43,177 bases of DNA, taken from contig PLBP01000028.1 of NCBI GenBank assembly GCA_003135415.1, positions 1 through 43,177 on the forward strand, given 5' to 3'. The translations under genes were made by a program, and so were the position numbers. Below the pieces are notes generated by a model that did not search any database, had not been told where the DNA came from, and saw nothing but the letters and a program-made list of their open reading frames with translations. Origin of the DNA: Hyphomicrobiales bacterium. Lineage in GTDB: Bacteria > Pseudomonadota > Alphaproteobacteria > Rhizobiales > Xanthobacteraceae. Below, one piece after another: positions 1 to 7,776 of this stretch; positions within the stretch are counted from its first letter, which is position 1, and each line of letters opens with the position of its first letter.

Positions 1-29
1 TGGCACAAAGCGTAGTTCGCAGCATGTCG

Positions 30-115
30 GCGATTTGGTCGCTTTCGGCGCATAACGGACATTGATTGGCACTGGCGCTAGATGTGTCTGTAGCGAATGA
101 CCCATCTCGGACATC
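30..115. repeat. Palindromic repeat family, copy A
   Basis: This 86-nt unit begins gcgatttggtcgct, contains gcactggcgct and ends tagcgaatgaccca...cggacatc. It is a close direct repeat of 610-696, and the cupin gene lies between the two. The same words recur in the other gaps of the first 7.4 kb. Confidence 0.6.
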
Positions 116-119
116 TGGC

Positions 120-485
120 CTAGTCGTACTGAACGATGAGCGCCTTAAAATCCTCGTCGCTTGTGACACGAGTGTGGTGGCCCTTGCCAATTAGGTCTTC
201 CATAAGCCAGACGTCGCCCGGACCAATCTCTCGCGCTTCTGCGTCGCTGGCCGTTACGCGAACAACACCGGCAAGACAGATCAGTGCCTGTTTTTTAGGT
301 GTTGGATGAATCGGCTCATTCCATCCAGCAGGCAGCTTCAGAAACATCATGCTTGTCACGCTCTCCGGCTCTGAGACAAGTATGCCCTGTGCTGGAGGGG
401 CAAAGGTGCGCTCTTTGAGGACAACTTCAACATTTCGCCAATGACTTTCACCCGCGTCATCGGCGTACAAGTGATGATATTGCAA
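120..485 (-). CDS. Small cupin-domain protein
   Basis: A 121-residue single-domain cupin of unknown substrate. The core reads as a beta-barrel: a strand ending FLKLPAGWNEPIHPTPKKQ (cupin motif 1 region), then ALICLAGVVRVTASD, then the G-D-V-W turn and HHTRVTSDEDFKALIVQYD at the C-terminus. Only some of the usual metal-binding His/Glu positions are evident, so metal binding is uncertain. The frame is open to 653, but that stretch is repeat DNA. I start at a TTG (485) because GGAG lies about 7 nt upstream and the protein then begins LQYHHLYADD, with no extra leader. It stands alone, flanked by two direct copies of the repeat family. Cupins of this size are often sensors or small epimerase/dioxygenase-like enzymes; no specific role can be assigned. 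Confidence 0.7.
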   Translation of the reverse strand: MQYHHLYADDAGESHWRNVEVVLKERTFAPPAQGILVSEPESVTSMMFLKLPAGWNEPIHPTPKKQALICLAGVVRVTASDAEAREIGPGDVWLMEDLIGKGHHTRVTSDEDFKALIVQYD

Positions 486-609
486 TGGTATTCTCCGACC
501 TAAACAGTGTTGCACCGCCAAGTTAAAGGCAGTTCGGGAACACGTCGATAGGAGTGGAAGGGCGCTCAGTCGTCGCGATTGGCACTTTGCGGACATCCCG
601 CCGCGTCTT

Positions 610-696
610 GCGATTTGGTCGCTATCGGATGCAAAGCGGACGTTGGTCAACACTGGCGCTGAATAGATCGGTCGCTAATGACCCAAAGCGGATATC
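610..696. repeat. Palindromic repeat family, copy B
   Basis: An 87-nt direct repeat of copy A: gcgatttggtcgct, cactggcgct and gtcgctaatgacccaaagcgg occur in the same order. A partial unit (ggcactttgcggacatc) precedes it at about 580-600. The rest of the gap up to 840 shows nothing recognisable. Confidence 0.6.
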
Positions 697-839
697 TCGA
701 CTACCTACGTCACAGGCGCTCAACCAATCCCTGCAAGTGCCAGATTAAGTCGCGGTGGTGCCGCGTCGCTGAATTACGCTCAAAATATTACAATGGAAGT
801 TCCGTCACCAATTAGAATAACCTTGTCCGCAGGTCACCA

Positions 840-1976
840 ATGGGGTGGCTGGTCGATGACTCTGTGGGGATGAATATGACGCTGCTTGGGAGAGTTTTAT
901 TAGTGTCGTTCGTGCTGGCCCTGCAGATTGTGGTGGCTCGCGCCGATAGCGCTGTTCGCTCTGTGGGCGGCACCAGTCTCGATTTTGTAGCTCCTAACGG
1001 GTTTTGTCTTATGGATAACGATAATCCCCGAGATATCCTCTTCATTAACGTCATGTCCCGTCTCCTACAGGGTGCTGACAACAAGCTCATTCTTTTGTCG
1101 GTTCCGTGTGAACGTCGCAAGACATGGCGCAATGGAGTTGCCGGCAGCATTCTTAATTACGCCGCGTACTACCTTCCGAATAATGAAGAGTATTCATGGC
1201 ATGATGGAGAGACGCAGAGCCTGCGCAAAGAACTCTGTGACGCTATGCGCAAGCAAAGTGACGCCACCTTGTCAAACGTGCCGAATATTGTTGCTGACGC
1301 GGCCAAGGATTTGAAATCCAAAATAGCGGTCACCAGCACAAAATATATTGGCGTTGTGGATGAAGATGAGCATGGCTGCTATGCGGCCATACTTGGCGGC
1401 TTTAAGGGCGATGATGGAAAAGACCTTTTGAAGTTTTCTTTAGTGACCAGCACTGTAATCCGCGGCAAGACATTATTCAGTGCCATCTATCATGAATATG
1501 AGGGTCCCGATACCACTCGGCGCACCTTGGAAGAAGCTAAGATCACATCAGGCGCTTTCGATGCCAGAAATCCGAAGACCGACTTCGACCCCATCGCCGA
1601 TGTAAGCGAAGCGATCCGGCAGGATCCCAAGTTGAAGAACGCATATCTCGCCCGGGACGACCTGTACAAAGCCAAGGGCGACAATGACCGAGCCATCGCC
1701 GACTACAGCGAGGCGATCAACATTGACCCTAGTTATTGGTCTGCACTGCGCAACCGCGCCAATGCCCTCTACCTCACGGGCAAGTATGATCGAGCGATCG
1801 CCGACTACGATGCGGTCGGAAAGCTCGATCCCAAAGCCGCGGACGGCCTCTACGGCCGCGGAATTGCCAAGCTGAAAAAGGGCGACACTGCTGGTGGCAA
1901 TTCCGACATCGCCGCGGCGAAGGCCCTTGAGGCCGATATTGCTGAGCAGTTCGTGAAATACGGTCTCAAGTCCTAA
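840..1976 (+). CDS. Exported TPR-repeat protein
   Basis: A 378-residue protein with an N-terminal secretion signal: a hydrophobic stretch LLGRVLLVSFVLALQIV ending near ARADS, so the mature part is periplasmic. The middle (about 40-240) matches no family I recognise and has several cysteines. From about 265 to 365 there are tetratricopeptide repeats with the YxxA...DRAIADYxxAixldP pattern, twice clearly and a third time partly. TPRs bind protein partners. Start: ATG 840 has AGG about 8 nt upstream; ATG 870 or 876 would give a shorter signal peptide and is equally possible. It is a single gene bordered by repeat elements on both sides. The role is unknown; a periplasmic scaffold or sensor is a guess from the TPRs. 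Confidence 0.75.
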   Translation: MGWLVDDSVGMNMTLLGRVLLVSFVLALQIVVARADSAVRSVGGTSLDFVAPNGFCLMDNDNPRDILFINVMSRLLQGADNKLILLSVPCERRKTWRNGVAGSILNYAAYYLPNNEEYSWHDGETQSLRKELCDAMRKQSDATLSNVPNIVADAAKDLKSKIAVTSTKYIGVVDEDEHGCYAAILGGFKGDDGKDLLKFSLVTSTVIRGKTLFSAIYHEYEGPDTTRRTLEEAKITSGAFDARNPKTDFDPIADVSEAIRQDPKLKNAYLARDDLYKAKGDNDRAIADYSEAINIDPSYWSALRNRANALYLTGKYDRAIADYDAVGKLDPKAADGLYGRGIAKLKKGDTAGGNSDIAAAKALEADIAEQFVKYGLKS

Positions 1977-1982
1977 CTATTC

Positions 1983-2073
1983 TTCGCTACGAATGTCCGC
2001 TTCTGGCACTTCGCGTCTTTCGCGGCATCGCAATATTTTGGACGCTATTGGGGGCAAAGCGGACATTGACCAA
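1983..2073. repeat. Palindromic repeat family, copy C
   Basis: Contains cgaatgtccgcttctggcac and, 50 nt on, ggcaaagcggacattgacca. The two arms tgtccgct and agcggaca are inverted, so the unit can fold. It fills the start of the gap after the TPR gene. Confidence 0.55.
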
Positions 2074-2144
2074 CCATTGCCCGCCAACCTCGATTTAAAG
2101 GTGACAAGTTACAGCGAATGGCGCCTGTGACCGTTTTTACCTTT

Positions 2145-2402
2145 TTACCGCGTGCAGACGAACAGCCCGTCAACAAGATGAACCGCGCATACTTTGACCC
2201 ATTTCCCCGCCACCGGCTCACGCGGAATTGGATCACAATACTCAGCTAGTCGCATCGCCTCCTGGTAGGTGTGCGTCCAAATCGGCAACAACTCAAAGGC
2301 AAAGACCAGCGCCTCAATTTCTCGGCACCGACCAGAATTTAAATCAAGTGAACGCTCAATGAGCCAAAATTTACCGCATTGTGCGGCTTCGCAGTCGATC
2401 AT
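2145..2402 (-). CDS. Small hypothetical protein (doubtful)
   Basis: An 85-residue reading frame beginning MIDCEAAQCGKFWL and ending VHLVDGLFVCTR. Its composition is protein-like, with several Cys, Trp and aromatic residues and few low-complexity runs, and it fills a gap that otherwise lacks a gene. Against it: no ribosome-binding site precedes the chosen ATG, and the frame stays open upstream into the end of the autotransporter gene. No family recognised. It may be chance or the remains of a longer gene. Confidence 0.3.
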   Translation of the reverse strand: MIDCEAAQCGKFWLIERSLDLNSGRCREIEALVFAFELLPIWTHTYQEAMRLAEYCDPIPREPVAGKWVKVCAVHLVDGLFVCTR

Positions 2403-2460
2403 GTTCGAGGAGGGAGGCGCCTGCTGCTGTGCGTCTTGAGCTGCTTGCCTGAAACTCGAT

Positions 2461-4323
2461 TCAGAAACTATAACGCAGCTGTACGGTACCAGCGTATCTC
2501 TGCACTTGCCCGGCGAATTCACCGTCGGCCCACGCGGCGAGCGAGAACCCGTTTCTGAACCCTATCGCCGCGCCGAGAGAAGCCAGCAACAGATCGTGAG
2601 GCACAGGGGCTCCGACCACAGTAAAGCTGGCCCCAGGCAGCGATATAAACGAGGTGGTCATATCCGATGCGTTCCCTTGGTCATGCGCCCACGCAAGGCG
2701 GGACCGCAGCGTCAAAGTGCCGTAGTTACTCGGGGTGGTCCAATCAAACCAAGAGCCAACCTCGGTTCTATTCGCAATCGTCGTGCGAGCATTGTAAGCG
2801 AGCGCAGCTACCGACGACCCGATCTCGCTGTAGGCAGGCGTACGAAACGCTTGCATTTGCTCGGCGACATAGGGAGTGACCCCGTACTGACCAAACGAGA
2901 AGCGATAACCACCTTCGACTCTGCCGCCGACATCGTTGGCATTGAAATTGGCAGTTAGATTATCGGCACCAACGACCCGGTCGGTCGATACGTTATAATA
3001 ACCATAAGCGATAGCGGCCGCTACATAGGCCGCATTAAAATTCTTAATACCGTAGAAAGCAGCCTGAAACATATCAGCGTGGCCATTGCCGAGGCTATCC
3101 GTCAGCCCCCAATGCATACCACCACCCGCGAGCGCGAAACCAACGAGAGTATCTGAATTAACCCGATAATCGACACCCGTAGCAAAGCCGAACGCGCTTG
3201 CCGATCGATCGTGGCTTCCGGCCGTGATATCGCCGGGCGCGTTACCCGAACTGCCGTACGCCGAACCCCAAACCCCCCAACTATACGGACTGGATGCAAC
3301 ACCGGAAGGCAATGCCTTAACGGGAAGCGCAGGGCTATTTGCAACAAACGGGCGATTAACGGAAGAAAAATTAGTCACCAGCGATAGGAACGAATTCATC
3401 GCCAGAATTCCAGTAGGTGCCGCCCCGGTACCGACTTCACCGAGTACACCGTTGAGTGCACTGTTGATCGTCGAGCCCACCGAGCCCCCCAGAACTGTGG
3501 ACTTACAGACCGTAATGCGGTTGTTGTCGAGGTTGACCGCGCCAGTTTGCGCCAAGGCATCGCCGCAGGTAATGATGGCCCCGGTGTCCAGCGTAATGGT
3601 GGTCAACGCCAGAATGTCGCCGTTGAACGTCGAACTGACGCCGAGCGTCGCAGAACTGCCAACCGTGAAAAATACGTTTCCGCCTTGCGCGCCATTGATC
3701 AAAACGATTTTCGAGCCGGTCGCGGTGATGAGCGTGCTTGATATGTTGATGATGAAAACAGCGTTGGAGTTTCCTTGCGCGTCGAGCGTGAGCGTCCCGG
3801 TCAACAGCCCCGCGCCGATGTTATAGACACCTTGCGTAAGTATACGGCCCGCTCCAAGATCTCCTGAGAGTAGCGTTCCCTTTAACCCGCTCAGTGTAAT
3901 ATAGGCAGCGGTATTGTCCGCCTGTGCTTGCTGCGCGACCGCATCGCCCGCATGTATCGCATATTGTGATGTCACCTCACCCGGAGGAAAATTGGTGATG
4001 GCGCTCCCCGGCCACACTCCGACATTGCCGCTAATCACGGTCGAAGTTACGGTGTTGGTAACTGTTGATCCGGCTAGAACTCCGAAGTCAAACGCTGTTC
4101 CTAGAAATGCCTGTGCATAGCCGGGAGAAGTCGGGGCGACCACCATTAGGCCGAGAGCCGCAACAGCAGTAGTCAAATACCTGGAAAAGTATCGCGTTCC
4201 GACGAGGGCGCTTGTGTTGTTCCCTGATCGGAGATCACCCGCTGAGGCAGACCCGGCCGCTAAAGCCCGCAGGGTAACGCCAGCGCGGAGCTGGCGCGAA
4301 AAGGCTGAGTCCGTCGTTCTCAT
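2461..4323 (-). CDS. DUF3494 ice-binding domain fused to autotransporter beta-barrel
   Basis: A 620-residue surface protein. Residues 1-71 form a long leader ending in a hydrophobic stretch (TTAVAALGLMVVAP) and AQA, a likely signal-peptidase site. Residues about 74-273 match the DUF3494/ice-binding fold (PF11999): LGTA-F-VL-G at the start, SGNVGVWPGSAITNF, GNVFFTVGSSATLGVSSTF and TGAVNLDNN near the end. After a linker, residues about 348-620 look like an autotransporter barrel (PF03797): SWGVWGSAYG, many alternating aromatic/glycine strands and a terminal Phe (RYSF), the usual outer-membrane signal. The family knowledge predicts type Va display of a beta-solenoid on the cell surface. The substrate may be ice or another ordered surface; adhesion is an alternative. 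Start: ATG 4323 has GGGGGA about 8 nt upstream; the open frame extends to 4368. Confidence 0.85.
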   Translation of the reverse strand: MRTTDSAFSRQLRAGVTLRALAAGSASAGDLRSGNNTSALVGTRYFSRYLTTAVAALGLMVVAPTSPGYAQAFLGTAFDFGVLAGSTVTNTVTSTVISGNVGVWPGSAITNFPPGEVTSQYAIHAGDAVAQQAQADNTAAYITLSGLKGTLLSGDLGAGRILTQGVYNIGAGLLTGTLTLDAQGNSNAVFIINISSTLITATGSKIVLINGAQGGNVFFTVGSSATLGVSSTFNGDILALTTITLDTGAIITCGDALAQTGAVNLDNNRITVCKSTVLGGSVGSTINSALNGVLGEVGTGAAPTGILAMNSFLSLVTNFSSVNRPFVANSPALPVKALPSGVASSPYSWGVWGSAYGSSGNAPGDITAGSHDRSASAFGFATGVDYRVNSDTLVGFALAGGGMHWGLTDSLGNGHADMFQAAFYGIKNFNAAYVAAAIAYGYYNVSTDRVVGADNLTANFNANDVGGRVEGGYRFSFGQYGVTPYVAEQMQAFRTPAYSEIGSSVAALAYNARTTIANRTEVGSWFDWTTPSNYGTLTLRSRLAWAHDQGNASDMTTSFISLPGASFTVVGAPVPHDLLLASLGAAIGFRNGFSLAAWADGEFAGQVQRYAGTVQLRYSF

Positions 4324-4479
4324 CGGACATTCCCCCAAATGACCACGGATCGGCATGAACAATAGCACACTCCCGGGTGGAAGCCATCAGGCGTCGTATC
4401 TAGGGTCTGTACTAAATTGCACACCCGGCAGCATTTAGTTTGCGAGGTTGCTGGATTTTCCGCGTTTCGGCTTAAAGCC

Positions 4480-4641
4480 CTGAGCAGACATCGCGATTAG
4501 ACTGCGTCATGTCCGCTTATGATGCTGTGGACGGCTCCGCCTACCGGCACTTCAAGGATGTCGCTAATGGCACTTAACGGACATGCTCAAACTACCAATC
4601 AATGTCCGCTTTCGAGGGTAAAGCAGACATCGGAGCGTTCG
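4480..4641. repeat. Palindromic repeat family, copy D
   Basis: Contains gatgtcgctaatggcac, ttaacggacatgc and a hairpin at 4603-4629 (tgtccgcttt, loop cgagggt, aaagcagaca; one mismatch). A second half-unit, gagcagacatcgcgatta, opens it. It lies in the 713-bp gap 4324-5036, which also holds the tRNA-Arg fragment and copy E, and otherwise nothing I can name. Confidence 0.6.
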
Positions 4642-4692
4642 ACGGACCGGTCACGTAGCTCCGCTAGATAGAACAGCAGCCTCCAAAACAGA

Positions 4693-4877
4693 TTTGTCGG
4701 AATGGAGTTGCAGGCGACCGCTAAGTCATTGAAAACTGGCGACCCCGGCTGGATTCGAACCAGCGACCCACAGCTTAGAAGTCTTTGGCACCTTCAATGA
4801 TTTCTAGGCCCATTCCGACAAGTTCTTGCTTCGTACATGGCTTGATAAGACGTTTCTTTTTCTCTTTGTCGGAATGA
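4693..4877. repeat. Three copies of a ttgtcggaatg motif around the tRNA-Arg fragment
   Basis: The motif occurs at 4693-4706 (tttgtcggaatgga), inverted at 4811-4822 (cattccgacaag) and again direct at 4865-4877 (tttgtcggaatga). The copies straddle the tRNA-Arg remnant. Such spacing would suit arm-type integrase sites, but this is only a suggestion. Confidence 0.4.
4737..4781 (-). pseudogene. 3' fragment of tRNA-Arg(TCT); likely attachment-site remnant
   Basis: Read on the minus strand these 45 nt run from the anticodon loop (cttctaag, anticodon TCT) through the variable loop, a perfect 5-bp T arm (gctgg-ttcgaat-ccagc), the 3' acceptor strand cggggtc, discriminator g and CCA. The 5' half is absent: no gaccccg strand or D arm lies upstream on that strand. 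An anticodon-loop-to-CCA piece is the classic identity block duplicated when a tyrosine integrase inserts an element into a tRNA gene. No integrase is visible in the window. Confidence 0.7.
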
Positions 4878-4887
4878 CTTCAGCGTT

Positions 4888-5000
4888 CATTGCCCGAAGC
4901 GGACAGGTCAGTCTCGGCGATCAATGTCTGCTTTCTACGTAAGAGCAGACATCACAATGAATGTGCGTCAATTCCGCATATGACCCAAAGCGGACATTAG
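4888..5000. repeat. Palindromic repeat family, copy E
   Basis: Contains cattgcccgaagcggac, a hairpin with arms tgtctgctt (4925) and aagagcagaca (to 4951), and tatgacccaaagcggacatt at the end. It abuts the 3' end of the TAXI-protein gene. Confidence 0.6.
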
Positions 5001-5036
5001 GCAAGCAATTTACGGACGAGTTTATGAGTTCATGCC

Positions 5037-6356
5037 CTAAGCAACTTTGGCTGTCGGATAGCGTAGCTCAGCGAGACGCGCTGCAAGACGCGTGCGTATA
5101 AGATTGATATGGATTTTTAAACTAAAAAGCAGAGCCGAATGTCGTATCGGAACCGACAAACGACTTGCCATCTTGTCGATGTTCTCCAATTCGTCTTGGA
5201 AACTTGCGACCTGAGGCGTGGTCAGTTCTGTTTGCAATCCCTTCTCAATAATTCTAAGGCGGCGATATAATTTACTCATGTTTTCGCGAACAATCCACAA
5301 ATACAACTTTGGTGCAAAATTGAACATCGGCAAAACGATTGCTATGGCCCCCACGAATATTGCAATTACTCTTCGTAAATAATTAGCGGCCCAGAAGGGC
5401 AGATAACGGTGTAAAAACGACGGGCCGTTTTTGTAGTAATCGAGCGCAGTTTGCGCGATAGGATATTCGGGATCTGTTTGCGTAGGGAATTCTCCGGCTC
5501 GCTGAAATAGTCCCGCATCGTTGTGCGTTTCCTGCAATGTTCGCGCCAGAATATAAATAATCTCCGGATGGAGATCTTGGCGCACGAGTATGGCATTAGT
5601 GGTTCCAATCATCGTGACGTCGGTGGCGGGGACGTTACGAGCAAGATCAACAACTCCCTGCGGCATGATCAATTTGACAAGAAACGGAAAGATACGGGTC
5701 AGCGCGTCAACTCGCTGAAGGCTCATTAGCTTAATATTGGGATCGTGCAGCAGGGCCTGTATGACCGGCGCATCCGGCGCAAATGCAAGAAATATAACAT
5801 CGACTTTGCCCTCAGTCAGCGCCTTGATCGCAGGTTCTCCGGCTAGAGGCGACATCACCGTATTATCGGACTTCACATCGTTTGCTGCGAGAATTTTTTC
5901 GGCGATAATTTGCGTGGCGCTGCCGACTGGCCCCACGGCAACGCGTTTTCCCTTCAACTGAGCCAGATGCTCGAACGTGTCGGTCGCACGGTAAAAGACC
6001 CAGAACAATTGATAGTTGATACGCCCCAAAGACAACACGCCGGGCTCTTGCTTGCCGTTTGAGATCCCGCCTTGCACAAAGGCGACCTGAACGTGTGATT
6101 TATCGTCCTGCAGTAAGCTGAGGTTTTCCACTGAGCCTTTGGTCAAAAGCACGTCTAGAGTCACGCGGGACTTCGCTAGCATTTCCTGATAGCGGTGACC
6201 AAAAAGCTCGTAGGCGCCACCTTTAAAAGCGGTAGCGATTGCAATCTTCTTCGGCGGTGAAGGAACGAAATAATCCAACGCAAGCCAGCTAATGGCTGCA
6301 ATACAGAGTATAGCAGCCAAGCCTTTGAGCACCTGCGAGCGATTGAGCCCCAGCAT
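5037..6356 (-). CDS. TAXI-family TRAP-type solute-binding protein, membrane anchored
   Basis: A 439-residue protein of the TAXI solute-binding family (NMT1-like periplasmic fold). An N-terminal hydrophobic segment (LAAILCIAAISWLALDYFV) is followed by the binding domain: IAIATAFKGGAYELFGHRYQ at its start, GSVENLSLLQ, the AFVQGG hinge, KGKRVAVGPVGSATQ and LAGEPAIKALTEGKVDVIF. A second hydrophobic stretch (VIAIFVGAIAIVLPMF, about 335-352) and a basic cytoplasmic tail follow. This two-anchor layout differs from free TAXI proteins and suggests a sensor or stand-alone receptor. No TRAP membrane subunits (4TM/12TM) are in the window. Start: ATG 6356 has GGGGGA just upstream; an upstream in-frame TTG lacks a site. 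The ligand is unknown. Confidence 0.85.
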   Translation of the reverse strand: MLGLNRSQVLKGLAAILCIAAISWLALDYFVPSPPKKIAIATAFKGGAYELFGHRYQEMLAKSRVTLDVLLTKGSVENLSLLQDDKSHVQVAFVQGGISNGKQEPGVLSLGRINYQLFWVFYRATDTFEHLAQLKGKRVAVGPVGSATQIIAEKILAANDVKSDNTVMSPLAGEPAIKALTEGKVDVIFLAFAPDAPVIQALLHDPNIKLMSLQRVDALTRIFPFLVKLIMPQGVVDLARNVPATDVTMIGTTNAILVRQDLHPEIIYILARTLQETHNDAGLFQRAGEFPTQTDPEYPIAQTALDYYKNGPSFLHRYLPFWAANYLRRVIAIFVGAIAIVLPMFNFAPKLYLWIVRENMSKLYRRLRIIEKGLQTELTTPQVASFQDELENIDKMASRLSVPIRHSALLFSLKIHINLIRTRLAARLAELRYPTAKVA

Positions 6357-6499
6357 GTTGTCCCCCAACAACAGATCAAGATTGTTCGTTATCGTCGCGT
6401 TTAATTCGTGAAATCACACAATACGACCTGATGTCTGTCAATGGCAGTTCTATGCTGGCTTAAGTGCACTTCTCGATACTTGCTGCATTGCAGTGCTTC

Positions 6500-6617
6500 G
6501 GTCGCTAATGGCACTTAGCGGACGCCGCTGTGAGGCACTCGCATGTCCGCTTTCAGGGTAAGAGCGGACATCGCAATAAGAAAGCATCCCGTCTGCTTTT
6601 GACCCATAAGCGACACT
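6500..6617. repeat. Palindromic repeat family, copy F
   Basis: Holds ggtcgctaatggcacttagc, a hairpin at 6544-6570 (tgtccgct ... agcggaca, perfect 8-bp arms) and gtctgcttttgacccataagc. It occupies most of the 431-bp gap between the TAXI gene and the next gene; the remainder has the CtrA-like site described separately. Confidence 0.6.
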
Positions 6618-6722
6618 AGCGAGCCAGCCACACCAAGTTCCTTTCCAAGCTATTTTCTCTCAAAACGTCTGATCCTAAAAAAGCCCAGTCACGTCACTCG
6701 GCGCAATGCCGATCCGGCGGGG

Positions 6723-6737
6723 TTAACGCCACGTTAA
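6723..6737. promoter_or_regulatory. Candidate CtrA box (TTAA-N7-TTAA)
   Basis: The sequence TTAACGCCACGTTAA fits the TTAA-N7-TTAA consensus of the alphaproteobacterial cell-cycle regulator CtrA and is also a perfect 6-bp inverted repeat. It lies 51 bp before the ATG of the following gene. It is a short motif, so chance occurrence is possible. Confidence 0.4.
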
Positions 6738-6787
6738 TACGCTGCATCAGATGATCACGACAGAAATAGCCGTTTGGAGGCCTCGCG

Positions 6788-7162
6788 ATGTTGCCTGAAC
6801 AACACGTAATGCTTGAGGACGAGCTCTGTCCGGTTCCCGATGAAATGCTCGGTGAGATGTACCGCGCCAGCGCACATGGGCTGAGCGAACTCATTGCAAC
6901 GGTCTCGCCGACGGCAAGAGTGCTGCTCGCCGTGTATTGCTACCGCCGCGTTCACCTTGCTTCCATTGGACTAGCGATCGCGGCAACCTGCGATAAGGAC
7001 GATCTTACCCACTTGGGAGGTAACACCGGTGCCGTCCTATTCGAGCGATCCCGGGAAGCCAACAATCATCGTCCACTAACGCCTACGCGACCGACTGGCG
7101 ATAGATTACTTTGGCGGCCGGGTAGCTTCGCTAGCTCTTGTGGTACTTCGCGTACAAACTAA
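6788..7162 (+). CDS. Conserved hypothetical protein (124 aa)
   Basis: A 124-residue, probably cytoplasmic protein without signal peptide or clear membrane span. The first 85 residues are acidic and helical in character: EQHVMLEDELCPVPDEMLGE, then HGLSELIATVSPTARVLLAVYCYRR and SIGLAIAATC. The tail is Pro/Arg/Ser rich and less ordered. The start is well supported: GGAGG lies 7 nt before the ATG. I recall similar proteins of unknown function in Bradyrhizobium-like genomes, but cannot confirm this here. A CtrA-like box lies 51 bp upstream, so cell-cycle control is possible. No neighbour gives functional context. Confidence 0.7.
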   Translation: MLPEQHVMLEDELCPVPDEMLGEMYRASAHGLSELIATVSPTARVLLAVYCYRRVHLASIGLAIAATCDKDDLTHLGGNTGAVLFERSREANNHRPLTPTRPTGDRLLWRPGSFASSCGTSRTN

Positions 7163-7232
7163 CCGCACTCGCGTTTGTCGCCTATTAGAGCAACAGCAGA
7201 CAAGGGCCCGCGCTGGCGTTGAGTGGATACGC

Positions 7233-7397
7233 AACGATTGGCACTTAGCGGACATGCTCCGCTCATTTACGAATGTCTGCTTTTGGGTGATGGGCGGACA
7301 TAAAGCGCCGCGTGCTCTCACTTCCGCTTCTGAATGAATAGCTGACATAGCGCAGGAGCATCGCCCCACTTCCGCTTTTGATCTAAAGCGGAAACCA
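7233..7397. repeat. Palindromic repeat family, copy G (last copy)
   Basis: Contains cgattggcacttagcggac, gaatgtctgcttttgggtga, gggcggacataaagcg and cttccgcttttgatctaaag. I found no further copy of the family to the right. Confidence 0.55.
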
Positions 7398-7415
7398 GCG
7401 ACGCGGCCTTTAAAT

Positions 7416-7444
7416 AAAAAGCCCGGATGATGTAGGGGCTTTTT
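7416..7444 (-). terminator. Rho-independent terminator, probably of tRNA-Ser
   Basis: Perfect 9-bp stem aaaaagccc / gggcttttt with an 11-nt loop. On the minus strand it is followed by a T-rich run (ctttttatttaaa). It lies 125 nt beyond the tRNA-Ser gene on its strand. On the plus strand it could also end transcripts from the gene at 6788. Confidence 0.6.
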
Positions 7445-7568
7445 GTCTCAAAGAAAATTAAGATCAGCCACACGCGCTCACCGGTTGAGACTGCTAAGGC
7501 ACCTGCTAGGACAGAAATGCCTCCCCTTATCAAAAATCTTATCGCATCAATGGTTTATGTTGGTGTAT

Positions 7569-7661
7569 TGGCGGAGACGGAGGGATTCGAACCCTCGATA
7601 CGGCTTTTGACCGTATAACGGTTTAGCAAACCGCCGCCTTCAGCCTCTCGGCCACGTCTCC
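7569..7661 (-). tRNA. tRNA-Ser(GCT)
   Basis: A 93-nt gene with the long variable arm of serine tRNAs. Acceptor strands ggagacg and cgtctcc pair perfectly, discriminator g and encoded CCA follow. The anticodon loop is tttgctaaa (anticodon GCT), the variable arm is tacggtcaaaagccgta and the T arm gaggg-ttcgaat-ccctc. The accessory region begins immediately beyond its 3' end. Confidence 0.97.
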
Positions 7662-7776
7662 GTTCTGTGAGCTATGCCGAACGAGACCGCCCATTTCAAG
7701 GCTCGCGATCGCCATAGCCGCGCGCGCATCCTTTATATAGAGAAATCGTGAACGTTACCTGGAGCGAAATGCCGGC

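Noticed and set aside
4737-4781. Functional tRNA-Arg gene
   Set aside because: The D arm, the 5' anticodon strand and the 5' acceptor strand are absent.
7106-7369. Minus-strand frame containing MSAKCQSLR
   Set aside because: This peptide is the translation of the palindromic repeat; the same string appears in the repeat near 600, so it is not a gene.
1-7397. Repeat copies considered as a CRISPR array
   Set aside because: Units are far apart, variable in length and have genes between them; no regular spacers or cas genes.
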